DNA from: Kluyvera cryocrescens NBRC 102467
GTDB taxonomy: Bacteria; Pseudomonadota; Gammaproteobacteria; Enterobacterales; Enterobacteriaceae
DNA length: 64,000 nt
Assembly (NCBI RefSeq): GCF_001571285.1
Contig: NZ_BCTM01000006.1
Location: 62,001-126,000 of the forward strand
Reading direction: 5' to 3'
Shown here: one piece after another, positions 40,821 to 52,223 of the stretch
Layout of the letters: each line of letters opens with the position of its first letter
Position numbering within the stretch: position 1 is the stretch's first letter
The notes under the pieces: model-generated
Database searches by the model: none
Seen by the model: only the letters and a program-made list of their open reading frames with translations
What the model was told of the DNA's origin: nothing
Program-made: the position numbers and the translations under genes

Positions 40821-40831
40821 GATTGGAAAGT

Positions 40832-40856
40832 CCCCTCCTTCAGGAAGAAGGAGGGG
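40832..40856 (-). terminator. Terminator downstream of purB
   Basis: Ten perfect pairs (CCCCTCCTTC with GAAGGAGGGG) around AGGAA lie 10 bp past the purB stop, upstream of the PhoP box. The T run on the minus strand is short (CTTTCC), so termination may be partial. Confidence 0.7.
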
Positions 40857-40865
40857 AGAGGCAGC

Positions 40866-42239
<1,374 letters not shown>

Positions 42240-42887
42240 TCACAACTCCGGGGTTAAATGAGCAAGAATTTGTTTTGCCTGAGTGGTCAGGCGATTACGA
42301 GAAAACATCAGCTGGAGACGTCCGCCGCCAACCTGGTGCCACAGCACCGCGGCGCGGATACCCGCTAATAAAGAGGCGCGTACTTTCGCCTGAACCTGCG
42401 GGCTTTGCAGCACGGCAGGGGAGCCGGTCACCTGAATGCGGGGACCCAGCGGGCTAATCACATCGACATAAATACCGGCCATCGCGCTAAGCAGCGTTTC
42501 TGACTGCAGGTCGAAATGGTCAAGCTGACGTTGTAAACCATTAATACGATTACCGAGCGTATCCATCGCCCCTTTCGCGGCAGCAAGCTTACGTTCCAGT
42601 ACCATCAGGCTTAGAGTGTAGCGGGTGAGTTCCGCGTTCAAACCCTGGCGGCTGCTGGCGTTCAGCACGCCGAGTAAGGTTTCAAGGCCAAGGCGAAGAT
42701 TGGCTTCACTGCCACCGAAAACGCCCAGCGCGGAGTCCGGGTTGAGATCGATAACGCTGTTAAGCGAAACGTGTAGCGCGTCGCCGTCACAGTGGCCCTG
42801 ATGGGCCAGTTGCTGCACCAGACGGGCCGACTGGCAAATGCCCGCCAGCGCCAGGGTGATGTCATAATAATTCTTCGCCACGCTCAC
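42240..42887 (-). CDS. hflD: HflD, lysogenisation regulator homolog
   Basis: A 215-residue all-helical protein that matches E. coli HflD (213). In E. coli HflD binds phage lambda CII and lowers lysogeny; its cellular role is uncertain. It lies between mnmA and purB with a three-base gap to purB, the standard arrangement. Confidence 0.92.
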   Translation of the reverse strand: MSVAKNYYDITLALAGICQSARLVQQLAHQGHCDGDALHVSLNSVIDLNPDSALGVFGGSEANLRLGLETLLGVLNASSRQGLNAELTRYTLSLMVLERKLAAAKGAMDTLGNRINGLQRQLDHFDLQSETLLSAMAGIYVDVISPLGPRIQVTGSPAVLQSPQVQAKVRASLLAGIRAAVLWHQVGGGRLQLMFSRNRLTTQAKQILAHLTPEL

Positions 42888-42973
42888 TCCTTGTTGGCGC
42901 CCGTCAGACGGCGTACCGCCAGACAGGCTACGTTAAACCTTCGCGATGGCGAAAGTCACGTTGCTAATTATGG

Positions 42974-44083
42974 TTACTCTACCGGCAGCGGCAGGCGCTG
43001 CTCAATGATGCCGCCGCCCAGGCAAATTTCACCGTTGTAGAACACGGCGGACTGACCCGGGGTGACGGCGGCAACAGGTTCATCAAAATGAACCTCAATA
43101 CGTTCTGCATCCAGCGCGGTGACCGTGCATGGAATATCAGTTTGACGATAGCGGGTTTTCACGGTGCAGCGGAAAGTTCCGGTAACCGGGACGCGGTCAA
43201 CCCAGTGAAGCTGTTGGGCGATAAGCCCAACCGACATCAGGCGCGGGTGATCGTGACCCTGAGCAACAACGAGGATGTTGTTCTCAACGTCTTTATCCAC
43301 CACGTACCATGGATCTTCGCTGCCTTCTTTTGTTCCGCCGATCCCCAGACCTTTACGCTGGCCAAGGGTGTGATACATCAGACCCTGGTGGGTGCCAATC
43401 TCTTCACCCTCAACGGTGACAATTTTACCCGGCTGTGCGGGCAGGTAGCGGCCGAGGAACTCGCGGAATTTACGCTCGCCGATAAAACAGATACCGGTGG
43501 AGTCTTTTTTCTTCGCGGTGATGAGATCCAGCTCTTCGGCGATTTTACGCACCTGCGGCTTTTCCAGCTCGCCGACCGGGAACAGGCTTTGTGCGACCTG
43601 ATCGTGGCCTAAGGTATAAAGGAAGTAGCTCTGATCTTTATTGCCGTCGAGGCCACGCAGCAGTTGGCTTTTACCGTCGACATCGGCACGGCGCACATAG
43701 TGACCGGTCGCGATATAGTCAGCGCCCAAATCTTCAGCGGCAAACTCGAGGAAGGCTTTAAATTTGATCTCTTTGTTGCACAGGATATCTGGGTTTGGCG
43801 TGCGGCCCGCTTTGTACTCTTCGAGGAACAGTTCGAAAACGTTATCCCAGTATTCGGCAGCAAAGTTTACCGTGTGCAGCTCAATGCCGAGCTTGTCACA
43901 CACCGCCTGCGCGTCGGCAAGATCCGCCGCAGCCGTACAGTATTCCTCGCCGTCGTCTTCCTCCCAGTTCTTCATGAACAGGCCCTCCACCTTATAGCCC
44001 TGTTGCAGTAACAGGTAGGCGGAAACGGAGGAATCTACACCGCCGGACATGCCGACGATCACTTTTTTCTGGCTTTCTGACAT
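42974..44083 (-). CDS. mnmA: tRNA-specific 2-thiouridylase MnmA
   Basis: A 369-residue enzyme that puts sulphur on U34 of Lys, Glu and Gln tRNAs, receiving it from the Tus relay. The PP-loop is [12 protein letters not shown]; catalytic cysteines lie in [12 protein letters not shown] and [12 protein letters not shown]. The start at 44083 ([10 protein letters not shown]) matches E. coli; the frame continues 15 codons upstream without support. Confidence 0.96.
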   Translation of the reverse strand: MSESQKKVIVGMSGGVDSSVSAYLLLQQGYKVEGLFMKNWEEDDGEEYCTAAADLADAQAVCDKLGIELHTVNFAAEYWDNVFELFLEEYKAGRTPNPDILCNKEIKFKAFLEFAAEDLGADYIATGHYVRRADVDGKSQLLRGLDGNKDQSYFLYTLGHDQVAQSLFPVGELEKPQVRKIAEELDLITAKKKDSTGICFIGERKFREFLGRYLPAQPGKIVTVEGEEIGTHQGLMYHTLGQRKGLGIGGTKEGSEDPWYVVDKDVENNILVVAQGHDHPRLMSVGLIAQQLHWVDRVPVTGTFRCTVKTRYRQTDIPCTVTALDAERIEVHFDEPVAAVTPGQSAVFYNGEICLGGGIIEQRLPLPVE

Positions 44084-44136
44084 TGGAATACTCACGACAT
44101 TGGACTTCAAGGCGGCATATTCTATCACGCAGCCTT

Positions 44137-44598
44137 TTACTTGACACCCTCTGTAAACGGCCAGTTAAATTCGCCAAGCAGCGACAGCGGATAGCGGGCT
44201 TCCTCGTGATAGCAACGAATGCTCTCGGCAACCAGCGCGGAGCGTAGGTTTTTCGCCTGCAAAATCTCATCCGCGCTCACCCACAGGCAGCGGTCGATAT
44301 CGCTATCGTGCGGCTCGGTTGCGCACATTTTATCGAGTTCAATGACAAACAGGAAACGCAGGAACGGCGTGTTGTCCGGGGCAATCCACTGGTGCAGTCG
44401 GATAAAGTGCTGCGGCGTAGCGCGAATGCCGGTCTCTTCCCACAGTTCGCGTTCGGCGGCCTGAACTAGGGTTTCATCCGCTTCTAAATGGCCTGCGGGC
44501 TGGTTCCACAGCGCCTTGCCATTGATCGTTTCTTCAACAACCAAAAATTTGCCTTCGGCGTGGACCACGCAGGCGACGGTGACGTGGGGCTTGAACAT
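44137..44598 (-). CDS. nudJ: Phosphatase NudJ (Nudix hydrolase)
   Basis: A 153-residue Nudix enzyme with the complete box [20 protein letters not shown], cut here for length and followed by TGI. E. coli NudJ hydrolyses thiamine pyrophosphate precursors and nucleotides. It starts the nudJ-mnmA-hflD-purB group; upstream, curli genes follow instead of rluE. Confidence 0.94.
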   Translation of the reverse strand: MFKPHVTVACVVHAEGKFLVVEETINGKALWNQPAGHLEADETLVQAAERELWEETGIRATPQHFIRLHQWIAPDNTPFLRFLFVIELDKMCATEPHDSDIDRCLWVSADEILQAKNLRSALVAESIRCYHEEARYPLSLLGEFNWPFTEGVK

Positions 44599-44655
44599 GC
44601 GGCATCCTTATCGGGCGAATAGAAGATAAGGATATTAAAGAAGAAGAGGGGAAAA

Positions 44656-44985
44656 TCAAACCCGCGTCGGTGTACTCCAGCTTTGCTGCAAAATCACGCC
44701 GCTGCTGTTACTTAGCGTGACGGTGATCTGCGCCCATTCACCCTGCGGAATATCCAGCCGCATGCTGGCAAGCGCCTGGGGCTGCTGGCCCTTAATTTTG
44801 ACGCTGCCACTTTGGCTGCTATTGCTGGTGCCAGACTGGCCTTGATGAACCACATTAATCGTTAACTGGCAGTCGCAGTCGGCCGTCAGCGTAGCCATTG
44901 GGGTGATAACCATTGATTCAGCCTGCGGTTGGGCTTCAAACCACAGTTGATTACTGAGTGCGGCGGCAATAAGAAGCACGTGCAT
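44656..44985 (-). CDS. csgC: Curli assembly protein CsgC
   Basis: A 109-residue periplasmic protein with a signal-like N terminus (MHVLLIAAALSNQLWF) and the CxC pair CDCQL that corresponds to the CLC motif of E. coli CsgC. CsgC has an immunoglobulin-like fold and stops CsgA from forming amyloid inside the periplasm. The start at 44985 gives the usual length. Identity to E. coli looks low, so the call rests on size, CxC, and location after csgBA. Confidence 0.88.
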   Translation of the reverse strand: MHVLLIAAALSNQLWFEAQPQAESMVITPMATLTADCDCQLTINVVHQGQSGTSNSSQSGSVKIKGQQPQALASMRLDIPQGEWAQITVTLSNSSGVILQQSWSTPTRV

Positions 44986-45046
44986 AGCGAGCCTCGCGTA
45001 CGGGAAAAAACAGCCGGATGAGTGATCATCCGGCTGACGATATGGA

Positions 45047-45757
45047 TTAATGCTGGATAACGGTAGAGCTATTACCTGAGCCGCCGACCTGCTGGACATA
45101 GGCAAGGTTGTTATTACGAGATTGATCGACATAGCTGCTGTTATAAGAGCCACTTTGCGCGATCACTACCATTGAGCCTTCCGCATTTTGATTCACGGTC
45201 GAGCTGTTACGGTAATCCACCTGGGTTACATCCACAGAACTGTTCTTACCTTTCTGATTAACGTAGGAGCTGTTGTAGCTACCGCCGTTTTGCGACACGT
45301 TAATCGCGTTGCTGGTCCCCGCCTGAATCGCAGTAGAGGAATGCCCGGTACCCAGTTGACCTACGCCAATGGAGTTACCGGAGCCCGACTGCGATGCATA
45401 GGATTGGTTACCGGTACCCTGCTGATTAATCACCACCGCGCTTTGCGTGGTAGATTGGTTAACGGTTGATTTGTTCCAGTCGCCATGCTGATGGACATCA
45501 ATGGTGGATTTAGTGGCAGAAGCCTGCTCCGCGTAGGAACTGTTACTGTTGCCCGCTTGATAGATGTGAACCACGCCGTCCCATTTCCCGCTGGTCGGAA
45601 GCACCGGGCTGGTTGGCGCATTAAAGTTTGCATGAGGAATGCTCACTCCGGTTCCTGGCGTCGTTGTAGGAGGAGGCGTGTAGGTGCCGTGGCCTCCCGC
45701 TAAAGCTGTACCGGATGCTAACAACGTAGACAAAATAACAAGATTCCACTTTTTCAT
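45047..45757 (-). CDS. csgA: Major curlin subunit CsgA-like with eight repeats
   Basis: A 236-residue secreted amyloid subunit. A signal peptide (MKKWNLVILSTLLASGTALA) is followed by a 60-residue Pro/Thr-rich N-terminal segment and then eight imperfect curlin repeats of about 22 residues with the pattern (V/I)xQxGxxNxSxxxQ, for example HIYQAGNSNSSYAEQ, VVINQQGTGNQSYASQ and VTQVDYRNSSTVNQ. E. coli CsgA has about 151 residues and five repeats. The start at 45757 follows GGGG; MGYL upstream is less likely. It is expected to polymerise into the curli fibre on CsgB. Confidence 0.88.
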   Translation of the reverse strand: MKKWNLVILSTLLASGTALAGGHGTYTPPPTTTPGTGVSIPHANFNAPTSPVLPTSGKWDGVVHIYQAGNSNSSYAEQASATKSTIDVHQHGDWNKSTVNQSTTQSAVVINQQGTGNQSYASQSGSGNSIGVGQLGTGHSSTAIQAGTSNAINVSQNGGSYNSSYVNQKGKNSSVDVTQVDYRNSSTVNQNAEGSMVVIAQSGSYNSSYVDQSRNNNLAYVQQVGGSGNSSTVIQH

Positions 45758-45799
45758 GAGATACCCCATAGGTTTAGAGATTGGTAATCAGTGAAAACG

Positions 45800-46306
45800 C
45801 TAATTTTGAGTAATACGAATTGCCATTCCTGCCGAATTTTGCACAACAGCCGCACCGCGGTTTGTGCCCGTTTGATTAATCTGCGTGAGATTGCCCTTGC
45901 CTCTATTAACAATTTCCGCAGAGTTCTCAAAACCAGTCTGGTTAATATCCGATTGGTTACCCGTACCCACCTGAATTAAGGTGGCGGAGTTATTCATCCC
46001 CGTTTGGTTAACCGTCGCATTATTACCATTGCCGTACTGAGCGATATCTGCACGATTATTAAATCCATTCTGACTTAATGCCGCGTAGTTTTGCCCGCCA
46101 ACCTGAGATATTGAACCATAAATGTGATGACCAGACTGATTAATAGACGCAGTATTACCACTGCCCTGTTGACCAGTAATAGCAATCATATCGTAGCCCT
46201 GATTGAATTTATCCAGCCCCGAGAATTCAGAACCGGCTAAATCGCCACCCGCGGAAACAAGACACGAGTATCCCAGGATGGGTAATAATAAAAAACATGA
46301 TTTCAT
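45800..46306 (-). CDS. csgB: Curlin nucleator CsgB
   Basis: A 168-residue secreted curlin with a signal peptide MKSCFLLLPILGYSCLVSAG and about five to six repeats (GQQGSGNTASINQ, AQYGNGNNATVNQ, IQVGTGNQSDINQ). The final repeat is irregular and basic (AGMAIRITQN), as in E. coli CsgB, where the last repeat attaches the nucleator to the cell surface. It starts the csgBAC operon, divergent from csgDEFG. Confidence 0.92.
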   Translation of the reverse strand: MKSCFLLLPILGYSCLVSAGGDLAGSEFSGLDKFNQGYDMIAITGQQGSGNTASINQSGHHIYGSISQVGGQNYAALSQNGFNNRADIAQYGNGNNATVNQTGMNNSATLIQVGTGNQSDINQTGFENSAEIVNRGKGNLTQINQTGTNRGAAVVQNSAGMAIRITQN

Positions 46307-47008
46307 AGTCGCACCTAGATTTAACCGATGGTTAAAGTCAGGAGTTAAATCAGCCAGGCTATAACCAATTAGATGGTTATGGGATGAATCTGATTTATGG
46401 ATTGAGTATGTCTGAGAGGTGTGGACCTGTTTTTCACCTGGATGTTGTATTTTAAAATCGCCTCTCAACTTAAAGTATTAAAGTTGGGGGTGAGGGCGCA
46501 GGCCGGGCCTGCAAGCGGCAGTTATTTGATTAGTTGGCTAAGCAAGCGGCTTTGTGTGTAAAATAATGATTACGACTTAGGCGCAATCCCTATTTCATGA
46601 GGTTTTCGGTGGAATAAAAAATTTACAATAGAGCTTAAGAGCGCGGGTGATTGACATACTCTGCTTAGAATCAAGCGTAAAAACGGCGTTGCTATCTAAA
46701 TTTATGAAAAATGATTTTTAAACATTTCCTATAAAAAACAAAGAGTAATACAAAAGACATTGAAATATACTGATACTTTCATGTTACATTTTGAAACACA
46801 AATGCCACTTGCGATAAAAATAGCAATGTCTAGATTGAACAGTATTGCAGCACTTAGGAAACAAGCGCACCGCCCGTGCTCTTAATACCTTTATTGTCAT
46901 ACTTATTAATTAGCAACTACACAGGATAGCGACCCTTTCTTGATATGCCTATTTATGCCTATCAGAAAGAGGTCGCGATCCGGGCAGCAAGCGGGATGGA
47001 GTATCATA
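46307..47008. promoter_or_regulatory. Divergent csgBAC / csgDEFG control region
   Basis: A 702-bp AT-rich gap that must carry the csgB promoter with CsgD sites and the heavily controlled csgD promoter with its long leader. A sequence open in frame extends csgB to 46468 but lacks a start signal. I could not assign the OmpR, IHF or CsgD sites individually. Confidence 0.6.
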
Positions 47009-47659
47009 ATGCCGAAAGAAATAGAGCCGGTGAATAGCGATGTTTTGTTGTTAATATCCAGGCCGTCATTGCAGGCGACTGCGCTGGTACATCAACTTAA
47101 AACGTCTATCGCGATTAATGTCAGAATACAAAACATTCAAAAAACGCTGGATAACGTTAATGCCGAACGTATTTTGGTGCTTTTTGACTTAAGTGAATCA
47201 GATAAAAAACGAACGCTATTGTGGCAAACAGAACTGAGACGATTGCGCGATAAGGTCAAGGTTTTGTTGATTAATATGCCAGAAGACTACCCGTTTCATG
47301 AAGTGGAAAGCTGGCCGGGGATTAGCGCTGTGTTTTACCTCTCGGTTGATGAACAAACATTGATTGAAGGCATTCGTAACGTACGCGCCGGCGGCTGTCA
47401 TTTCCCACACGATCTCACCAGTTATCTTATTAATCAGTCCGGAAACTATCGTTACCACGATGATACAAGCGGTCTCACGCAAAGAGAAAAAGACATTCTT
47501 AATAAATTGAGAATGGGTGCATCAAATATTGAAATTGCTCGTCTGCTATTTATTAGCGAAAATACAGTCAAGACACATCTATATAATCTATTTCGTAAAA
47601 TTGCCGTAAAAAACAGGACCCAAGCCGTAACATGGGCGAATGACAACCTTAGACGATAA
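47009..47659 (+). CDS. csgD: Biofilm master regulator CsgD
   Basis: A 216-residue LuxR/FixJ-type regulator of exactly E. coli length. The receiver-like N-terminal domain lacks the usual phosphorylation set; the C-terminal helix-turn-helix ([20 protein letters not shown], continuing to [20 protein letters not shown]) is almost the same as in E. coli. It activates csgBAC and cellulose control. The ATG at 47009 follows GGAG. First gene of csgDEFG. Confidence 0.96.
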   Translation: MPKEIEPVNSDVLLLISRPSLQATALVHQLKTSIAINVRIQNIQKTLDNVNAERILVLFDLSESDKKRTLLWQTELRRLRDKVKVLLINMPEDYPFHEVESWPGISAVFYLSVDEQTLIEGIRNVRAGGCHFPHDLTSYLINQSGNYRYHDDTSGLTQREKDILNKLRMGASNIEIARLLFISENTVKTHLYNLFRKIAVKNRTQAVTWANDNLRR

Positions 47660-47661
47660 TT

Positions 47662-48051
47662 ATGAAATATCTGAAGGTAGCGATCGCATCATTAATGATG
47701 CTACTGGCATCGCACGCCAGTTATTCAGCAGAAATAGAAGTGCCGGGGCTGGTGACCGATAATACAATCACTCGCATTGGCCATGATTTCTATCGAGCAT
47801 TTACCGATCACTGGGAAGAAGAGTATCCGGGCTCAATTACGATTAATGAGCGACCCAGCGCCCGATGGGGGAGTTGGATAACGATCAAGGTTGACCAGGA
47901 TTTATTGTTTCAAACGTTCTTATTTCCCAGCAAAAATGATTTTAATAAACAGGTTAATATCGCGTTGGCCTCGGTGTATGAAGGGCTACAAAAACGCGCG
48001 ATTAACAAAGCGTTATTAAATACCGGCGACTTAACCAGCGATGAGTTCTAG
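47662..48051 (+). CDS. csgE: Curli secretion specificity factor CsgE
   Basis: A 129-residue periplasmic protein with a signal peptide ending SYSAE. CsgE forms a nonamer that caps CsgG and directs CsgA to it. It starts two bases after the csgD stop. Length and core ([25 protein letters not shown]) match E. coli. Confidence 0.95.
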   Translation: MKYLKVAIASLMMLLASHASYSAEIEVPGLVTDNTITRIGHDFYRAFTDHWEEEYPGSITINERPSARWGSWITIKVDQDLLFQTFLFPSKNDFNKQVNIALASVYEGLQKRAINKALLNTGDLTSDEF

Positions 48052-48060
48052 GAGTGTACG

Positions 48061-48477
48061 ATGAAAGTGCTTTCTTTGATTCTTGGCATTGGTTTGCTCT
48101 CGACCACGGCCCAGGCTGGGAATATGACTTTCCAGTTTATTAACCCAAATTTTGGTGGTAACCCGAATAATGGTGCATTTCTGCTTTCGGAAGCCAATGC
48201 ACAGAATTCATATAAAGATCCCGATGCCTATGACTGGGGCTCTGGCGCCACGGCAACCTCTGCACTGGATAATTTCACCTCAGCAATTCAGTCGCAGCTG
48301 TTGGGCAGCTTAATGGGCAATATCTCCACCGGGAAACCGGGACGTCTGGTCACCAAAGATTTTATTGTCGATATCACTAATACCGATGGTCAGTTGATGA
48401 TGAATATTCTCGACCGAGCCACAGGGAAATCGTCCACCATTCAGGTCAGCGGCCTGAGCAGCATTTCAACAAATTAA
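48061..48477 (+). CDS. csgF: Curli assembly factor CsgF
   Basis: A 138-residue secreted protein, signal peptide ending AQAG, whose mature N terminus [14 protein letters not shown] inserts in the CsgG channel while the rest places the nucleator CsgB at the surface. Same length as E. coli. Confidence 0.95.
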   Translation: MKVLSLILGIGLLSTTAQAGNMTFQFINPNFGGNPNNGAFLLSEANAQNSYKDPDAYDWGSGATATSALDNFTSAIQSQLLGSLMGNISTGKPGRLVTKDFIVDITNTDGQLMMNILDRATGKSSTIQVSGLSSISTN

Positions 48478-48496
48478 TCAGTGGCGAGAAGCGGAT

Positions 48497-49342
48497 ATGA
48501 AAAATATAACTGGCGTAGTGGTCATCTTCGTTAGCCTGTTGATGCTTACGGGCTGCATTACCTCTCCCCCTCAACAGGCAGCAAAACCGACGTTATTGCC
48601 CCGGTCGCAGAGCTATCAGGACTTAACGCATCTCCCGGCTCCGAAAGGAAAGCTGTTCGTGTCGGTCTATAACATCCAGGATGAGACCGGGCAATTTAAA
48701 CCCTATCCGGCCAGTAACTTTTCAACCTCCGTGCCGCAAAGTGCCACTGCGATGCTGGTGTCAGCCTTAAAGGATTCCAACTGGTTTACGCCGCTGGAGC
48801 GTCAGGGGCTGCAAAACCTGCTTAATGAAAGAAAGATTATTCGCGCCGCCCAGGAAAACGGCACGGTTTCGGATAACAATCGGGGGCAGTTGCCTTCGCT
48901 GGTGGCGGCCAATATTTTGATTGAAGGGTCAATTATTGGTTATGAAAGCAATGTGAAATCGGGTGGGGCAGGCGCACGCTATTTTGGTATCGGGGCCAGC
49001 ACCGAGTATCAGCTCGATCAGATAGCGGTCAACTTACGCGTGGTTAATGTCAGCACCGGCGAAGTCCTGTCTTCCGTTAACACCAGTAAAACGATCCTTT
49101 CCTATGAATTCCAGGCCGGGGTCTTCCGTTATATTGACTACCAGCGCTTGCTGGAAGGGGAAGTGGGCTACACGGTCAACGAACCGGTGATGCTGTGTTT
49201 AATGTCTGCCATTGAAACCGGCGTCATCTATCTGGTGAACGATGGTCTCAGCCGCAACCTGTGGCAGTTGCAAAATCCAGCGGATGCCAATTCACCTATA
49301 CTGGAAAAATATAAGAGCGTGATTGTGCCAGACATCTCTTAG
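48497..49342 (+). CDS. csgG: Curli secretion channel lipoprotein CsgG
   Basis: A 281-residue outer-membrane lipoprotein; lipobox LMLTGCIT. Nine copies form the curlin export pore with its constriction near Tyr51, Asn55 and Phe56 of the mature E. coli protein; the corresponding stretch YPASNFST is present. Four residues longer than E. coli. Last gene of csgDEFG. Confidence 0.95.
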   Translation: MKNITGVVVIFVSLLMLTGCITSPPQQAAKPTLLPRSQSYQDLTHLPAPKGKLFVSVYNIQDETGQFKPYPASNFSTSVPQSATAMLVSALKDSNWFTPLERQGLQNLLNERKIIRAAQENGTVSDNNRGQLPSLVAANILIEGSIIGYESNVKSGGAGARYFGIGASTEYQLDQIAVNLRVVNVSTGEVLSSVNTSKTILSYEFQAGVFRYIDYQRLLEGEVGYTVNEPVMLCLMSAIETGVIYLVNDGLSRNLWQLQNPADANSPILEKYKSVIVPDIS

Positions 49343-49384
49343 CCTGCGGGAGGAGCGTGGGGAGACGATCCCCGCGCTCATTAA

Positions 49385-50035
49385 TCATTCCGCATCGCGC
49401 CATTCGCCATTTTTCAGGTTATCCAGCGTGTAGCTACCCATCGCATAGCGAATGAGGCGTAGCGTTGGGTAGCCAACGTGAGCGGTCATGCGGCGTACCT
49501 GACGGTTACGGCCTTCATACAATGTCACTTTCAGCCAGGCGGTAGGAATGGATTTTCGCTCGCGAATCGGTGGATTGCGCGGCCACAGCCATTCGGGCTC
49601 ATCTACGCGTTCAACACCCGCGGGCAGTGTGGGGCCATCGTTCAACGTGATGCCGTGACGCAGTGCTTCAATGGCCTCGACGGTAGGTTCTCCCTCCACC
49701 TGGACGTAGTATATTTTCCCCGTCCTTTTCCCCGGCTGGGTGAGCTTAGCCTGCAAAGCGCCGTCATTTGTTAACACCAGCAGGCCTTCGCTATCGCGGT
49801 CAAGACGCCCGGCGGCGTACACATTTTGCACGGAGATAAAATCTTTTAACGTGCTGCGGCCGGCTTCATCGGTAAATTGCGGCAAAACATCATAGGGTTT
49901 ATTAAATAAGATAACGCGTTTTACGTGGCTATCTTTACGTTGTTTGGTTGCTTGTCGTGAGCTGAATCGCTCAAGCTGGTTTTTTCTAAATGAAGTCTTA
50001 ATCATAGTATTTTCAGGCTTTATAGATTCGCGCAT
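49385..50035 (-). CDS. rluE: 23S rRNA pseudouridine 2457 synthase
   Basis: A 216-residue RsuA-family pseudouridine synthase with the catalytic aspartate in [17 protein letters not shown] and the family ending [17 protein letters not shown]. coli RluE modifies U2457 of 23S rRNA. It is divergent from icd, as in E. coli, but convergent with csgG here. Confidence 0.93.
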   Translation of the reverse strand: MRESIKPENTMIKTSFRKNQLERFSSRQATKQRKDSHVKRVILFNKPYDVLPQFTDEAGRSTLKDFISVQNVYAAGRLDRDSEGLLVLTNDGALQAKLTQPGKRTGKIYYVQVEGEPTVEAIEALRHGITLNDGPTLPAGVERVDEPEWLWPRNPPIRERKSIPTAWLKVTLYEGRNRQVRRMTAHVGYPTLRLIRYAMGSYTLDNLKNGEWRDAE

Positions 50036-50250
50036 TATAGCCTAATAACGAGAGTCTTTCATGGCGCCAAACAATCAGGTAGTATTGACAGGCTTATTAC
50101 AAAACATTAACAAAAATGCTCTAACTCTTTGTGTTGCAGGAAGACGGTAAGACAGTGCATCTCCAGGCTAAGTGGAGTGGGCGTAGTAGCGGCAAGAACC
50201 TGTGGCGTAAAGGATGACGAGCACACCAGTAGCGCTCGAAGGAGAGGTGA

Positions 50251-51501
50251 ATGGAAAGCAAAGTAGTTGTTCCGGCGGAAGGTCAAAAAATCACCCTGAA
50301 AGACGGCAAGCTGAATGTGCCACACAATCCGATTATCCCATTTATTGAAGGCGACGGTATCGGCGTTGACGTGACTCCGGCAATGCTTAAAGTGGTTGAT
50401 GCCGCTGTTGAGAAAGCCTACAAAGGCGAGCGTAAAATTTCCTGGATGGAAATTTACACCGGGGAAAAATCCACTCAAGTTTATGGCCAGGATGTTTGGC
50501 TGCCAACCGAAACGCTGGATCTCATTCGTGACTACCGCGTTGCAATCAAAGGTCCACTGACCACGCCAGTCGGCGGCGGCATTCGTTCTCTGAACGTTGC
50601 GCTGCGTCAGGAGCTGGATCTGTACGTTTGTCTGCGCCCAGTGCGTTACTACCAGGGCACCCCAAGCCCGGTTAAACACCCAGAGCTGACCGATATGGTC
50701 ATCTTCCGCGAAAACTCCGAAGACATCTATGCCGGTATCGAATGGAAAGCTGACTCTGCTGACGCTGAGAAAGTGATTAAATTCCTGCGCGACGAAATGG
50801 GCGTGAAGAAAATTCGCTTCCCTGAACATTGCGGTATCGGTATCAAGCCATGTTCTGAAGAAGGGACTAAGCGTCTGGTGCGTGCGGCGATCGAATACGC
50901 AATCACCAACGATCGTGACTCCCTGACTCTGGTTCACAAAGGCAACATCATGAAGTTCACCGAAGGCGCGTTTAAAGACTGGGGTTACCAGTTAATTCGC
51001 GACGAATTCGGCGGCGAGCTGATCGATGGTGGCCCATGGCAGAAAATTAAGAACCCGAACACCGGCAAAGAGATCATCATTAAAGATGTGATCGCCGATG
51101 CGTTCCTGCAGCAGATCCTGCTGCGTCCAGCTGAGTACGACGTTATCGCATGTATGAACCTGAACGGTGACTACATCTCCGATGCGCTGGCCGCTCAGGT
51201 GGGGGGTATTGGTATCGCTCCGGGCGCCAACATCGGTGACGAGTGCGCGCTGTTTGAAGCGACCCACGGTACTGCACCGAAGTACGCCGGTCAGGATAAA
51301 GTGAACCCAGGTTCCATCATCCTGTCCGCTGAAATGATGCTGCGCCACATGCAATGGTTCGAAGCCGCAGACCTGATTGTTAAAGGCACCGAAGGCGCCA
51401 TCGCCGCTAAGACCGTGACCTATGACTTCGAACGTCTGATGGAAGGCGCTAAGCTGCTGAAATGTTCAGAGTTTGGTGACGCAATCATCGCAAACATGTA
51501 A
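50251..51501 (+). CDS. icd: Isocitrate dehydrogenase (NADP+)
   Basis: A 416-residue TCA-cycle enzyme. Substrate serine that AceK phosphorylates lies in [11 protein letters not shown]; the metal aspartates are in the [12 protein letters not shown] region, and the NADP-binding lysine/tyrosine segment is [22 protein letters not shown] ribosome-binding site precedes the start. The 3' end of icd is an attachment site for lambdoid phages (21, e14) in E. coli; prophage-like debris follows here too. Confidence 0.97.
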   Translation: MESKVVVPAEGQKITLKDGKLNVPHNPIIPFIEGDGIGVDVTPAMLKVVDAAVEKAYKGERKISWMEIYTGEKSTQVYGQDVWLPTETLDLIRDYRVAIKGPLTTPVGGGIRSLNVALRQELDLYVCLRPVRYYQGTPSPVKHPELTDMVIFRENSEDIYAGIEWKADSADAEKVIKFLRDEMGVKKIRFPEHCGIGIKPCSEEGTKRLVRAAIEYAITNDRDSLTLVHKGNIMKFTEGAFKDWGYQLIRDEFGGELIDGGPWQKIKNPNTGKEIIIKDVIADAFLQQILLRPAEYDVIACMNLNGDYISDALAAQVGGIGIAPGANIGDECALFEATHGTAPKYAGQDKVNPGSIILSAEMMLRHMQWFEAADLIVKGTEGAIAAKTVTYDFERLMEGAKLLKCSEFGDAIIANM

Positions 51502-51523
51502 TCCATAATTTGGGTTCGTGATA

Positions 51524-51553
51524 AACGGGAGCCGGTTGGTTCCCGTTTTTTAT
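51524..51553 (+). terminator. Intrinsic terminator of icd
   Basis: ACGGGAGCC and GGTTCCCGT arms (one G-T pair) are followed by TTTTTTAT, 22 bp after the stop. Confidence 0.85.
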
Positions 51554-51922
51554 TGCTGAAGAAAATCTTTCCCCAAAACTCTCCCCAAAACCTTTCCCCA
51601 AAACCCCTCTGATTTACCCCATCCTGGCACTCACAACTATCCCATCTTTACCACTGTCATCACTGCTGCACATATCCGAACACCCTTATCGGGGGGCAGA
51701 GAATGCTGTACGTTTAATAGACATTGATTTGTGTGAGTATAAAAAGAGCAATTTGTTTCGCCGTAAACGGTGCCAGATTAGACGATTGTTGCGAAACGCC
51801 GGATGGTTGGTTATCTCGCCAGGTGGATTGAGCGGGGAATAGCAGACGTGAAGGAGAAGAGAGGCTGTCGTCATTCTCCGCAGCGATCTTGTTAATGCGG
51901 ATTGCTGCGGAATTGGCCGCTA
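51554..51922. other. Gene-free stretch after icd with a short tandem repeat
   Basis: Nothing coding is supported here. Three copies of CCCCAAAAC spaced 12-13 bp lie at 51571, 51583 and 51596. The rest is unassigned. Confidence 0.6.
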
Positions 51923-52165
51923 TTATTCACTGACTAGCCAGAACTCGGCTTCTTCAAACATTTCCTGAACCGCCCGGCTTATCTGTTCTTTCTCATGTTT
52001 ACTGGCATCGGTATTGATTGCAGGTAACGTCATCATAGGTTTTACCCGGACTTCTGCATCTGGGAAAATTCGGTGCACTCTCTTACTCAGTTCACTCAGA
52101 ATGATCTCTTTTGCGCCAGGCAAACCATCAAAATTTCTTTTGTCATACACCAGTTCCACAAACAT
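51923..52165 (-). CDS. DinI/MsgA-like DNA-damage-inducible protein
   Basis: An 80-residue acidic protein that closely resembles Salmonella MsgA and the DinI family (FVELVYDKRNF, RVKPMMTLPAIN, ending EFWLVSE). DinI-type proteins bind RecA filaments and tune the SOS response; MsgA was first linked to survival in macrophages. A LexA box lies 40 bp upstream. In enterobacteria these genes often sit in prophages, fitting the integrase remnant 1.5 kb away. Confidence 0.88.
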   Translation of the reverse strand: MFVELVYDKRNFDGLPGAKEIILSELSKRVHRIFPDAEVRVKPMMTLPAINTDASKHEKEQISRAVQEMFEEAEFWLVSE

Positions 52166-52203
52166 TACGCATTGCCTTATTGGGATCGGAGAAAGACTCT
52201 TTA

Positions 52204-52223
52204 TACTGTTTTTTTATCCAGTA
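52204..52223 (-). promoter_or_regulatory. LexA (SOS) box of the dinI-like gene
   Basis: TACTG, ten bases, CAGTA: symmetric half-sites of the LexA operator, about 40 bp upstream of the start codon. The inner T/A steps are one mismatch from CTGT-N8-ACAG. Confidence 0.82.

Noticed and set aside
46307-46468. N-terminal extension of CsgB by 54 residues
   Set aside because: The signal peptide MKSCFLLLP begins at 46306; the extension lies in the divergent control region.
50107-50937. Minus-strand open frame of 276 codons opposite icd
   Set aside because: A shadow of the highly biased icd codons; no ribosome-binding site and no family match.
51571-51604. Three CCCCAAAAC copies as a CRISPR-like or phage attachment array
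   Set aside because: The spacing of only 12-13 bp leaves no spacers, and no cas genes or integrase-sized repeats are present.
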